Shown: positions 1 to 6,920 of the stretch, piece after piece | Numbering within the stretch: position 1 is the stretch's first letter | Layout of the letters: every line of letters starts with the position of its first letter | DNA from: Candidatus Sediminicultor secundus | GTDB taxonomy: Bacteria; Atribacterota; JS1; SB-45; 34-128 | Direction of reading: 5' to 3' | Assembly: GCA_002849045.2 (NCBI GenBank) | Contig: NCRO01000166.1 | Location: 1-11,652 of the forward strand | Length of the DNA: 11,652 nt | Made by a program: the position numbers and the translations under genes | The notes under the pieces: generated by a model | Told to the model about the DNA's origin: nothing | What the model saw: the letters and a program-made list of their open reading frames with translations, nothing else | The model's database searches: none

Positions 1-135
1 AAAACTTAAAGCGAAAAGCGAAAAACCATAATTTAAAACTCAAAACTTTTTCTTTCAATTTTTAATTTTGAGTTATAGTTTTGCGTTTTAAGCTTTTCAT
101 TTTTCGTTTAATTACTAAATACTATTCACTAATTA
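1..135 (-). repeat. Dispersed modular intergenic repeat, copy A (cut by window edge)
   Basis: This A/T-rich block is built of the same words as the copies at 4539-4747, 7498-7615, 10673-10830 and 11191-11402: CTTAAAGCGAAAAGCGAAAA, then CCATAATTTAAAACTCAAAA, then an imperfect inverted half with GAGTTATAGTTTTGCG, ending in ACTATTCACTAA. The two halves are imperfect inverted repeats, so a transcript could fold back. It is the most diverged long copy, and its outer module is cut off by the left window edge. It lies downstream of the substrate-binding protein gene and beyond that gene's terminator. Strand '-' means the same orientation as copies B and C. Confidence 0.75.
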
Positions 136-216
136 GGGCTTATGAAAAAAGTAAATTCCTATACAATTAAATTTAGATATTACCAAAATATTATATCATA
201 AAATGGAAAAAAATAA

Positions 217-269
217 AGGCAAAAAATAGCCATGCAATCCTCTTGTTTTCAAGGACGCATGGCTATTTT
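217..269 (-). terminator. Rho-independent terminator of the substrate-binding protein gene
   Basis: A 13-bp perfect stem is formed by 223-235 and 257-269 (AAAATAGCCATGC against its complement) around a 21-nt loop. Read on the minus strand it ends in a run of six T, then a GCC and another T-rich stretch. It begins about 36 nt after the stop codon of the gene at 306-1895, so it most likely ends that transcript. On the plus strand the stem is followed by A-rich sequence, so it should act mainly in the minus direction. Confidence 0.85.
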
Positions 270-305
270 AAAAAAACTAAAACAAACCAGTGTTTTTAAA
301 TTCTG

Positions 306-1895
306 TTATTTTGTAATTCTCCAATCCTTGAAATGTTCTCCAGACAGCGAAGAATAGGTACGTGTAAGATATGGTTTGGTCACCCTTACAAAAGTATAGA
401 AATAGATGGGAGCCATAGCAGCTTCTTCTTCACAGAGAATCTGTTCTGCTCTCTTGTAGAGTTCTAACCTCTTCGCGGGGTCAGATTCACGAGCTGCCTC
501 TTCCACTGTCCTATCAAATTCCGCATTATGCCATTTAATTCTATTGTTACTATCGGTAGAGTGGAAAACTTCATAGACCCAATTGTTAGCATCAGGGTAA
601 TCAGCACACCAACCCAAACGGTAGATCTGAGGAGCATCCTCATTTATAGTATTAAGATACACCTTCCACTCCTGGTTAGTTAAAAGAACCTCTACTCCTA
701 ATACTTCCTTCCACATCTGCTGAATGGCCTGGGCAATTTTCCGATGACTCTCAGAGGTGTTAAACATCAGAGTAATTTCTGGTAATCCTTCGCCTCCAGG
801 GTATCCTGCGTCAGCTAAGTATTTTTTAGCTGCTTCCGGGTCATAACCTATACCTACTCCTTCTTCTGGTGGAACATGACCAAAAACGCCTGGACAGGCA
901 AAGGTGGTAGCAGGTGTTTGATTTCCTTTAATAACATAGTCTATTAAAGATTGCCTGTCAATAGCAGCAGAAAAGGCTTTACGGACTAAAGGATTATCCA
1001 TCGGTGGTTTGGTATTATTAAATCCATAATAATAGGTACATAATCGAGGGGCGATAAATAAATCTTTACTTAATACCGGATCTGTTTTTACCCTGTCCAT
1101 ATCATCTAAAGGAACTTCCACAGTATCCAATATCCCGTCTTCATACATAGCCATAGCAGTAGAAAGCTCTACAACCATCACACAATGAACTTTTTCTATC
1201 TGTACCTTATCAGCATCAAAATAATCGGGATTCTTCTCCATAATTAGTTCGTCTTCATGTGCCCATTTTGTTAAAAGGTAAGAACCATTGGTAACAATAT
1301 TTTCCGGTTCAGTCCATTTTTCACCGTATTTCTCTATGGTCCACTTAGGTACAGGTCTGGCAACCCACATTCCAGCAATAGCAGGGAAGTAACCAGCAGG
1401 TTGATTTAAGGCAAACTGAATAGTATAATCATCTATTGCTTTTACTCCTATGTGATCCAGGTCGCTTATTTCACCAGTGTTTACCTCTTTAGCTCCTTTA
1501 ATAATGTAAAGTACGTAAGCATAACTAGAAGCAGTAGCCGGGTCACAGGTTCTTTTAACTCCATACTCTATGTCGTGGGCAGTAACTGGTGTTCCGTCAG
1601 TCCAGTATACATCTTTTCTCATATGAAAAGCCCAAACCAGTCCATCTTCTGATACTTCCCAGGAAGTGGCCAGTTCCGGAACAATTTCCATAGTCTCATC
1701 ATTAAAATCGGTTAGCCCTAAAAATAGCTGTTCTATTACAAGTATTGAAGTAGTATCGGAACCTAAAGCAGGGTCCAGGGTGGGGGGTTCGGTACCTAAA
1801 TTCCAGTAAAGTGTCAACGGTTCTGAATGAGCTGCCAAACCAAATCCCATTATTAGACTCAAAGATAGTATTAATATTAAAATGCTTTTTTTCAT
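306..1895 (-). CDS. ABC transporter substrate-binding protein, family 5 (oligopeptide/dipeptide type)
   Basis: This is a 529-residue extracytoplasmic binding protein of the SBP_bac_5 (OppA/DppA) family, which captures peptides or similar solutes for an ABC importer. Residues 1-24 form a Sec signal peptide (MKKS, then a long hydrophobic core ending LAAHSEP), with likely cleavage near AHS/EP. There is no lipobox cysteine, so it looks soluble and periplasmic rather than a lipoprotein. Family marks include the early GTEPPTLDPA, the WxxxxDGLVWxFHMRKDVxWTDGTPVTAHD block, and VRKAFSAAIDRQSLI around the middle. The length is normal for the family. The start is supported by AAAGGAGGAG about 11-13 nt upstream. 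No permease or ATPase gene is adjacent on the visible side, and a terminator follows directly, so it looks monocistronic or the last gene of its unit. The true ligand cannot be told from sequence; nickel, opine or oligosaccharide binding also occur in this family. Confidence 0.93.
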   Translation of the reverse strand: MKKSILILILSLSLIMGFGLAAHSEPLTLYWNLGTEPPTLDPALGSDTTSILVIEQLFLGLTDFNDETMEIVPELATSWEVSEDGLVWAFHMRKDVYWTDGTPVTAHDIEYGVKRTCDPATASSYAYVLYIIKGAKEVNTGEISDLDHIGVKAIDDYTIQFALNQPAGYFPAIAGMWVARPVPKWTIEKYGEKWTEPENIVTNGSYLLTKWAHEDELIMEKNPDYFDADKVQIEKVHCVMVVELSTAMAMYEDGILDTVEVPLDDMDRVKTDPVLSKDLFIAPRLCTYYYGFNNTKPPMDNPLVRKAFSAAIDRQSLIDYVIKGNQTPATTFACPGVFGHVPPEEGVGIGYDPEAAKKYLADAGYPGGEGLPEITLMFNTSESHRKIAQAIQQMWKEVLGVEVLLTNQEWKVYLNTINEDAPQIYRLGWCADYPDANNWVYEVFHSTDSNNRIKWHNAEFDRTVEEAARESDPAKRLELYKRAEQILCEEEAAMAPIYFYTFVRVTKPYLTRTYSSLSGEHFKDWRITK

Positions 1896-2167
1896 TATTA
1901 ATTATTCTCCTCCTTTAATTTTTTAATTAATTGCTTAGAAACTAAATCTTCAAAATATTTATATTCCTCTTTTACACCTCCCCTTTTAATTTAATTTGCC
2001 TTTTCACTTTTTTCCGTTTTTATCAATCAATTATACAAATTAAAATTATACTTTATTTAAAAGTCCTTATATACTCGAAAAGGCGAATCAACATTCTGTA
2101 TTTCTATATTACTCTATCTTATCCTGAAAACCCTTCTTTTTTTAAAAAATTTTTAGTATTTCTTTTC
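1896..2167. other. AT-rich intergenic region upstream of the substrate-binding protein gene
   Basis: There is no convincing gene here. The minus strand carries two perfect TATAAT hexamers (plus-strand 2045-2050 and 2030-2035) at a plausible distance to drive the gene that starts at 1895. Neither has a good -35 box at 16-18 nt, so I do not call a specific promoter. The Shine-Dalgarno AAAGGAGGAG lies at the low-coordinate end. Confidence 0.4.
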
Positions 2168-2383
2168 TTATCCCCTTCCTCTTACTCCGCCTAAGAATTT
2201 ATCCTTCTTCAATTTTGGGTTAAATCCCTTCTTGTGCATTACCCCTTTAAGATAACTCATATACTCTTTCCTTTGTTCAACCATCTTTAACTTCTCTTTT
2301 TTAAGCCATTCTTCTTTCTTTTTCTTCACTATTTCTCCCTTGCCTTCTTTCTCTCTTCGTCGGTAAATATCTTTCTCTTTCAT
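2168..2383 (-). CDS. Small, highly basic hypothetical protein
   Basis: This 71-residue ORF has a strong Shine-Dalgarno (GAGGTGG about 7 nt before ATG), which is the main reason to believe it is expressed. I do not recognise the family. About 20 Lys and 6 Arg in 71 residues give a strongly positive net charge. Residues 1-40 are charged and probably helical (KEKDIYRRREKEGKGE, then KKKKEEWLKKEKLKM). The C-terminal third, from about MSYLKGVMHKKGF to GGVRGRG, is less charged and ends in a Gly/Arg tail. There is no signal peptide or membrane segment. It stands alone between ftsH and the substrate-binding protein gene, flanked by repeat-derived sequence. Charge and size would suit a nucleic-acid or ribosome-associated protein, but that is inference only. 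A chance ORF in A-rich DNA remains possible. Confidence 0.5.
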   Translation of the reverse strand: MKEKDIYRRREKEGKGEIVKKKKEEWLKKEKLKMVEQRKEYMSYLKGVMHKKGFNPKLKKDKFLGGVRGRG

Positions 2384-2400
2384 TTCGATCCACCTCTCAA

Positions 2401-2540
2401 CTTAGTCGTTAGTGAATAGTCGTTAGTCGTTAGTTAAGATCCTTAGTAAAAACTTTTTGGTTATCTAATCTAATGGTTGTAAGTTGTTCGCTTTTATTCA
2501 GTATTAACTAGATACTGTCCACCAAATACTAACGACTAAT
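2401..2540. repeat. Short-word repeat block with inverted ends (likely remnant of the dispersed repeat)
   Basis: The left end is a small tandem run of the word CGTTAGT (TAGTCGTTAGTGAATAGT followed by CGTTAGTCGTTAGT). The right end holds the inverse, ACTAACGACTA, near 2527-2537. The left word is identical to the outer module of the copies at 10673 and 11191. The middle lacks the GCGAAAA/CAAAATTC core, so this looks like an internally deleted or independently grown derivative. It fills the gap between ftsH and the small ORF. Confidence 0.6.
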
Positions 2541-2550
2541 TATAATTATT

Positions 2551-4428
2551 TTAAATTAATAAAAAATTTGCTTTAAATTTAGTTAGATTGGCTAATTTTA
2601 TACCATTTAATAAATCATCTAATTCTTTTCCCTCTAAAGTTTCTCTTTCCATTAAATTACGAGCAATCTTTTTTAATTTCCTTTTATTTTTAGTTAAAAT
2701 ATCTTTAGCTCGGGAATAGGCATTTTCAATAATTTTTCTAACTTCTTTATCAATTTTATTAGCAATTTCCTCACTATAATCACGTTCCTGGGAAATGTCT
2801 CTGCCTAAAAATATTTGATGTTCTTTTCTACCTAAGGTAATAGGGCCTATAGTGTCACTCATTCCATATTCAGTTACCATCTGACGAGCGAGTTTGGTAG
2901 CTCTTTCCAGGTCATTTTGAGCTCCAGTAGTAACATCTTTAAATACTATATCTTCAGCTACTCTTCCCCCTAATAAAACTGATAGTTTATCCATTAACTC
3001 TAATTTACTAATTAAATATCTGTCCTGAGTGGGGAGTTGTAAAGTATAACCCAAAGTAGCATTACCTCGAGGAATAATCGAAACTTTATGTACCGGGTCG
3101 CAATTAGGCAATAACTTGGCCACTAAGGCGTGACCTGATTCGTGATAAGCTATTATCTCTTTCTCTTTTTCGCTAATGAGTCTACTTTTTCTTTCTGGTC
3201 CAGCAATAACCCGATCTATAGCAGATTCTAATTCTTCCATTCCGATTTCTTTTTTGCCTTTTCTGGAAGCTAATAAAGCTGCTTCGTTTACTAAATTTGC
3301 CAAATCAGAACCGACAAATCCAGGAGTCCTTCTGGCTATAACTTTAATGTCTACATCTTTAGCCCATGGTTTTCCTCTTGCATGAACCTTTAAAATGTCC
3401 TCCCGACCTAAAATATCAGGCCTATCTACCACAATCCGTCGATCAAATCTTCCCGGTCTTAATAAAGCAGGATCTAAGATATCTGGGCGGTTAGTGGCAG
3501 CAATCATTATAATTCCTATATTCTGATCAAAACCATCCATTTCTACCAACAGTTGGTTTAAGGTTTGTTCTCTCTCATCATGCCCTCCTCCTAAACCAGC
3601 TCCTCTGTGTCTCCCTACAGCATCGATTTCGTCCATAAAAATAATGCAAGGAGCATTTGTCTTTGCCTGCTTAAATAAATCTCTTACTCGGGAAGCACCG
3701 ACTCCCACAAACATCTCCACAAAATCAGAGCCACTAATACTAAAGAATGGTACTCCTGCCTCACCAGCAATAGCTCGAGCCAGTAATGTTTTACCTGCTC
3801 CAGGTGGACCATAAAGCAAAACTCCTCTGGGTATTTTAGCTCCCAATTTCCTAAATTTTGCTGGGCTTCTTAAAAATTCTATTATTTCTTCAACTTCCTC
3901 TTCTGCTTCATCAATTCCAGCCACATCTTTAAAAGTTACTTTGGGGGTCTCTTTGCCTAAAAGTTTGGCTTTGCTCTTGCCAAAGGACATCACCTTATTC
4001 CCTCCACCTTGCATCTGTTGTATCATAAATAACCAAATTCCAATTATTAAAAGCATGGGTAATAAAGATGAAAGTAACTGCATCCACCAGGATACCTTTA
4101 CCGGAGGTTTAGCTTCTATTACTATATTTTTACTTCGAAGGGTGTTTATCATCTCCGGGTCATCAGGTGAATAAGTAGAGAATTCTCTACCATCCATAAG
4201 TATACCAGTAATTGTATTGTCGACAATGGTAACTTTAGATACATTATTCATTTCAACTTCTTTTAAAAATTCAGAATAGGTAAGTTCTTGTTGGGTAATA
4301 GATTTGGGCTCAAAAAACGAACTTATAATTGAAACTGTAATAATTAATATCAGTAAATATAGACCGATGTTTCTATAATTTTTATTTCCTTTTAAGTCTT
4401 TTTTATTAAAGTCAGGTGTTTTAGCCAA
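2551..4428 (-). CDS. ftsH: ATP-dependent zinc metalloprotease FtsH
   Basis: This membrane-anchored hexameric AAA+ protease degrades damaged membrane proteins and selected regulators. Two membrane segments (about residues 21-38 and 114-136) flank a small extracytoplasmic domain. The AAA module has Walker A GPPGAGKT (207-214), pore loop FVGVG (about 240-244), Walker B IIFMDEID (262-269) and the second region of homology [20 protein letters not shown] (311-330). The peptidase has HESGH (429-433) and the third zinc ligand D506 in GAQNDLERA. At 625 residues it has full family length and all key residues are present. The start is TTG at 4426-4428, preceded by AAGGAG. The first in-frame ATG (residue 60) would delete the first membrane helix, so TTG is the right choice. 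It follows tilS-hpt as in many Firmicutes, but a repeat and an apparent promoter separate it from hpt. Confidence 0.98.
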   Translation of the reverse strand: MAKTPDFNKKDLKGNKNYRNIGLYLLILIITVSIISSFFEPKSITQQELTYSEFLKEVEMNNVSKVTIVDNTITGILMDGREFSTYSPDDPEMINTLRSKNIVIEAKPPVKVSWWMQLLSSLLPMLLIIGIWLFMIQQMQGGGNKVMSFGKSKAKLLGKETPKVTFKDVAGIDEAEEEVEEIIEFLRSPAKFRKLGAKIPRGVLLYGPPGAGKTLLARAIAGEAGVPFFSISGSDFVEMFVGVGASRVRDLFKQAKTNAPCIIFMDEIDAVGRHRGAGLGGGHDEREQTLNQLLVEMDGFDQNIGIIMIAATNRPDILDPALLRPGRFDRRIVVDRPDILGREDILKVHARGKPWAKDVDIKVIARRTPGFVGSDLANLVNEAALLASRKGKKEIGMEELESAIDRVIAGPERKSRLISEKEKEIIAYHESGHALVAKLLPNCDPVHKVSIIPRGNATLGYTLQLPTQDRYLISKLELMDKLSVLLGGRVAEDIVFKDVTTGAQNDLERATKLARQMVTEYGMSDTIGPITLGRKEHQIFLGRDISQERDYSEEIANKIDKEVRKIIENAYSRAKDILTKNKRKLKKIARNLMERETLEGKELDDLLNGIKLANLTKFKANFLLI

Positions 4429-4437
4429 GAAAAATTT

Positions 4438-4443
4438 CTCCTT
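4438..4443 (-). promoter_or_regulatory. Ribosome binding site deciding the TTG start of ftsH
   Basis: AAGGAG on the minus strand lies 9 nt before the TTG codon at 4428-4426. There is no ATG or GTG in frame close by that keeps the N-terminal membrane helix. Confidence 0.8.
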
Positions 4444-4499
4444 TTTTAAAAATTTCTTATAAAAAGTTTATTCTATACTCTTATTGCTTTTGCAAAATA

Positions 4500-4528
4500 A
4501 TTTTAGCATATTTCCTATATAAAAACAA
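4500..4528 (-). promoter_or_regulatory. Probable sigma-70-type promoter of ftsH
   Basis: On the minus strand, TTGTTT (4523-4528) is followed by a 17-nt spacer and TAAAAT (4500-4505), with TGC just before the -10 (extended -10 type). The 14 bases ATGCTAAAATTATT recur exactly in the promoter proposed upstream of tRNA-fMet (7234-7262). The leader to the TTG start is roughly 65 nt. The -35 matches consensus at four of six bases. Confidence 0.55.
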
Positions 4529-4538
4529 ACATATAATT

Positions 4539-4747
4539 AGTATCTCGTATTGCGTATCGCGTTTAGCGTATAGTATTCGTATATCGTATTACGCCAGCAT
4601 TAAACTAAAAACTTAAAGCGAAAAGCGAAAAGCGAAAAACCATAATTCAAAATTCAAAACTTTTTTTTAGATTTTAAGTTTTAAGTTTTGGTTTTGCGTT
4701 TTTAGCTTTACACTTTGCGCTCTGATACTATTCACTAAAGACTAATA
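4539..4747 (-). repeat. Dispersed modular intergenic repeat, copy B (most complete)
   Basis: About 209 bp with all four modules. On the minus strand they run: outer word TTAGTGAATAGTATCAGAGC; GCTAAAAACGCAAAACC plus two CTTAAAA words; core GTTTTGAATTTTGAATTATG then TTTTTCGC and repeated CGCTTTT; tail ATGCTGGCGTAATACGATA running into ATACG/ATACGC words. CTAAAAAC (4605-4612) and GTTTTTAG (4698-4705) are perfect inverted repeats enclosing further imperfect pairing. The core has three CGCTTTT-type units where copies D and E have two. It begins about 10 nt past the ftsH -35 box and ends about 2 nt from the hpt stop, so it fills the gap. Confidence 0.85.
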
Positions 4748-4748
4748 C

Positions 4749-5303
4749 TTACTTTAACTCTCCCTTATATATTTCGGGATTAAGGGTAAAAATAAAAGGA
4801 ACATTCCTAAATTTTCCTGCATAGTCCAAACCATAACCCACTACAAATTTATTAGGAATATCGAATCCCAAATAATCAACTTTAATCTTAACTTTTCTTC
4901 TGGCACCTTTGTTTAAAAATGTACAGACTTTTAAGCTGGCTGGTTTACGTGATTTTAATATCCGTAGCAAATAATCCAAAGTCAATCCGGTATCTACTAT
5001 ATCTTCAACTACTAAGACATCTTTGCCCTCAATAGTTTCATCTAAATCTTTTAATATTCTTACTACTCCCGAAGATTCTGTGGCTGCTCCATAACTGGAA
5101 ATAGCCATAAAATCGAATATCATAGGAATTGAAATTGCCCGAGCTAAATCTGACATAAATATTATTGCTCCTCTTAATACACCTATAAAAACCAGGTCTT
5201 TACCTTGATAATCCCGGGTTATCTTTTTGCCTAATTCGGTAACTTTTTCTCTAATTTCTTCTTCTGAAATTAAAATTTCATCAATTTCGCTATTTTTTAG
5301 CAT
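4749..5303 (-). CDS. hpt: Hypoxanthine(-guanine) phosphoribosyltransferase
   Basis: This cytosolic purine salvage enzyme transfers ribose-5-phosphate from PRPP to hypoxanthine or guanine, giving IMP or GMP. It is 184 residues, normal for bacterial Hpt. The PRPP loop is VLVVEDIVDTGLT (about 97-109) with the acidic pair E100/D101 and the catalytic-region D104. The flexible loop is at ISSYGAATESSG (69-79), and the base-binding region NKFVVGYGLDYAGKFRNVPF (151-170) carries the expected Lys/Asp and aromatic residues. AAGGAG lies 7-8 nt before ATG. The gene overlaps the end of tilS by 14 nt, which points to translational coupling in one transcript. The tilS-hpt-ftsH order is widespread in Firmicutes. 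Confidence 0.97.
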   Translation of the reverse strand: MLKNSEIDEILISEEEIREKVTELGKKITRDYQGKDLVFIGVLRGAIIFMSDLARAISIPMIFDFMAISSYGAATESSGVVRILKDLDETIEGKDVLVVEDIVDTGLTLDYLLRILKSRKPASLKVCTFLNKGARRKVKIKVDYLGFDIPNKFVVGYGLDYAGKFRNVPFIFTLNPEIYKGELK

Positions 5304-6774
5304 TTTCTTCTCCTTCCTTACAAAAATATTCCTGCAAAAAAAAATTCTTTATTTTTGTTTTTATGCAGAGCACTTTTTTAGTACCAGAGTTAATTTTTAC
5401 CCGGTCATCCAGCCTTATTCCCACAATCCATATTATTTTATCCTCACTATCAACCAAGATAGGAATTAAATCTCGATAACTTTTAGGAATTTTATTATCA
5501 ATAAAAAAATCTTTAACTTTCTTTAAGCCCTTCATCTTTAAGGGATAAAATCTATCTCCACTCCGTCTGTTTCTTAATTTGATAGGGGGTTTAACTTTAT
5601 TGTAATCAATAAATTCCAGAAATTTCCCTTTAGATTTTTTTTTAGTAAAATATAAAGAAGATCTTATGTCCGCAGAATCTAATATTTTTATTTCAACCTT
5701 TATACCTAAAGATTTAATCTCTGTTTTCCCTGGAATTAATATATCGTATTCCCAGGGGGTAGATATCTCTTCTGTTTGATTTTTAGAAATCCTCTTTTTG
5801 TAAATCATTATTTCATTATAAATCTTCTTGGCCATTAAATTATCAGGAAGATAAATCTCTTTTTCGCCCAGTTGGCACTCAGTAAGTTTTAATATTTCAT
5901 TATTATGTTTAAAACTTATAGAATAAAGATTTCCCTTTACAACTTCAATAGATTTTCTAATTATCCTCCTCTTTAAAACCAGAGGAAGAGAGGTAAATTT
6001 TTTTAAATCAATAATTAGCATTTCGGGGTTTTCTTGTCTTACAATTTCTTTAAAAAGCAGTTCTGTTTCTTGGTTTAAATATGCCGAAACTTCACTAGTT
6101 ATACTCCTAAGACTCAGCATAACATCTTTTATATTTTTATTATAATCTTTAGAAAGCAAAGGCAAAAGCTCTAATCTAATTTTATTTCTAAAATATACAA
6201 CTTCTTTGTTGCTCGAATCTACCCTATACTCTATTTTATTTTCTTTACAGTATTCTTCAATCTCTTCTCTGCTACACTCTATTAAAGGTCTGATTATTTT
6301 GCCTCGCACCGGAGGAATTCCCATCAAACCCTCTAATCCACTTCCTCTTAAAAATCTCATCAAAACAGTTTCTACCTGATCATCAGAATTATGGCCCAGA
6401 GCAATCTTGTTTGTTTTAAACTTCTTGGTAGTTTCTAAATAAAATTTATATCTATACTTACGAGCAGCTTCTTCCATAGTTAAATGATCTTTTCGAGCAA
6501 TTTTTGTTAAATCACAGCTTTTAACTTCGCAAGGTAAACCTAACTCTTGGGCTAAATTTTTAACAAAATTTACATCTTCATCCGATTCTTTTCCTCTAAG
6601 CATATGATCAAGGTGGGCAATAAAAAATGATAGGTTATATCTTTTTTTAAAAGATAGTAAAACATTTAGAAGGGTTACCGAGTCAGGACCTCCTGATACC
6701 CCTATCAGGACTCTGTCATTGAAAGAAAGCATATCAAACTTCTTTATAGTTTGTAGAACCTTCTCTTCTAACAT
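5290..6774 (-). CDS. tilS: tRNA(Ile)-lysidine synthase
   Basis: TilS converts C34 of tRNA-Ile(CAU) to lysidine using ATP and lysine, so that the tRNA reads AUA and is charged with Ile rather than Met. The PP-loop ATPase motif SGGPDS is at 27-32. Further family blocks are HLDHMLRGKESDED, GHNSDDQVETVLMRFLRGSG, and GLMGIPPVRGKIIRPLIECS with the following EYRVDSSN. The C-terminal tRNA-binding domain is present (LRNRRSGDRF, then KVKDFFIDNKIP and WIVGIRLDDR). At 494 residues it is slightly longer than the Bacillus or E. coli enzymes, partly from a charged tail. AAAAGGA lies 6 nt before ATG. It sits directly downstream of a tRNA gene with the same CAT anticodon, which is an elongator Met rather than its substrate. 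Confidence 0.97.
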   Translation of the reverse strand: MLEEKVLQTIKKFDMLSFNDRVLIGVSGGPDSVTLLNVLLSFKKRYNLSFFIAHLDHMLRGKESDEDVNFVKNLAQELGLPCEVKSCDLTKIARKDHLTMEEAARKYRYKFYLETTKKFKTNKIALGHNSDDQVETVLMRFLRGSGLEGLMGIPPVRGKIIRPLIECSREEIEEYCKENKIEYRVDSSNKEVVYFRNKIRLELLPLLSKDYNKNIKDVMLSLRSITSEVSAYLNQETELLFKEIVRQENPEMLIIDLKKFTSLPLVLKRRIIRKSIEVVKGNLYSISFKHNNEILKLTECQLGEKEIYLPDNLMAKKIYNEIMIYKKRISKNQTEEISTPWEYDILIPGKTEIKSLGIKVEIKILDSADIRSSLYFTKKKSKGKFLEFIDYNKVKPPIKLRNRRSGDRFYPLKMKGLKKVKDFFIDNKIPKSYRDLIPILVDSEDKIIWIVGIRLDDRVKINSGTKKVLCIKTKIKNFFLQEYFCKEGEENAKK

Positions 6775-6790
6775 TTTTTGTCCTTTTGCA

Positions 6791-6824
6791 ATTAAAGGCC
6801 TTTCTATTTAGAAAGGCCTTTAAT
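6791..6824. terminator. Perfect hairpin between tRNA-Met and tilS
   Basis: ATTAAAGGCCTTTC (6791-6804) pairs perfectly with 6811-6824. Closing T-A at 6805/6810 gives 15 bp with a 4-nt loop. A T-run follows on the plus strand (6825-6829), where no gene needs it. On the minus strand only a TTTAATT tail follows, and then within a few bases the tilS ribosome binding site. It may be a weak or partial terminator/attenuator between the tRNA and tilS, or an RNA-processing site. The terminator label is tentative. Confidence 0.5.
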
Positions 6825-6840
6825 TTTTTAATAAATATTT

Positions 6841-6917
6841 TGGTGGCGGTGCTGAGATTCGAACTCAGGACACTGCGGGTATGAACCGCATGCTCTAGCC
6901 ATCTGAGCTACACCGCC
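6841..6917 (-). tRNA. tRNA-Met (CAT), elongator
   Basis: A 77-nt cloverleaf with encoded CCA. The acceptor GGCGGTG pairs with CACCGCC, the D-arm is GCTC...GAGC, the anticodon stem TGCGG/CCGCA has loop TTCATAC (anticodon CAT), and the T-arm CTGAG/CTCAG has loop TTCGAAT. The fully paired acceptor end rules out an initiator. The 5' half closely resembles Bacillus elongator tRNA-Met as I recall it. Pairs 4-69 and 5-68 are G:C in the orientation G4/G5, unlike the C4:G69, C5:G68 of E. coli tRNA-Ile2 that favour TilS. I therefore read it as Met, not as tRNA-Ile(CAU). Confidence 0.88.
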
Positions 6918-6920
6918 TAA

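Noticed and set aside
1452..1652. Plus-strand ORFs opposite the substrate-binding protein, and similar ones opposite ftsH, enolase and mgtE
   Set aside because: They lie antisense within well-supported genes, lack ribosome binding sites, and encode no recognisable protein.
2125..2160. A/T inverted stretch after the small basic ORF as a terminator
   Set aside because: The stem would be only A:T pairs with no G:C core, so it is not convincing.
4539..4747. Regular short repeats as a possible CRISPR array
   Set aside because: The words are adjacent or of irregular spacing, have no unique spacers of constant length, and no cas genes are present.
5227..5469. Plus-strand 80-codon ORF across the tilS/hpt junction
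   Set aside because: It is antisense to two clearly conserved genes and its low-complexity Phe/Ser composition is a by-product of AT-rich coding on the other strand.
6841..6917. CAT tRNA next to tilS as tRNA-Ile2 (lysidine substrate)
   Set aside because: Acceptor and D-arm resemble elongator tRNA-Met, and pairs 4-69 and 5-68 are not the C:G pairs of E. coli tRNA-Ile2. A genome-wide check is still needed.
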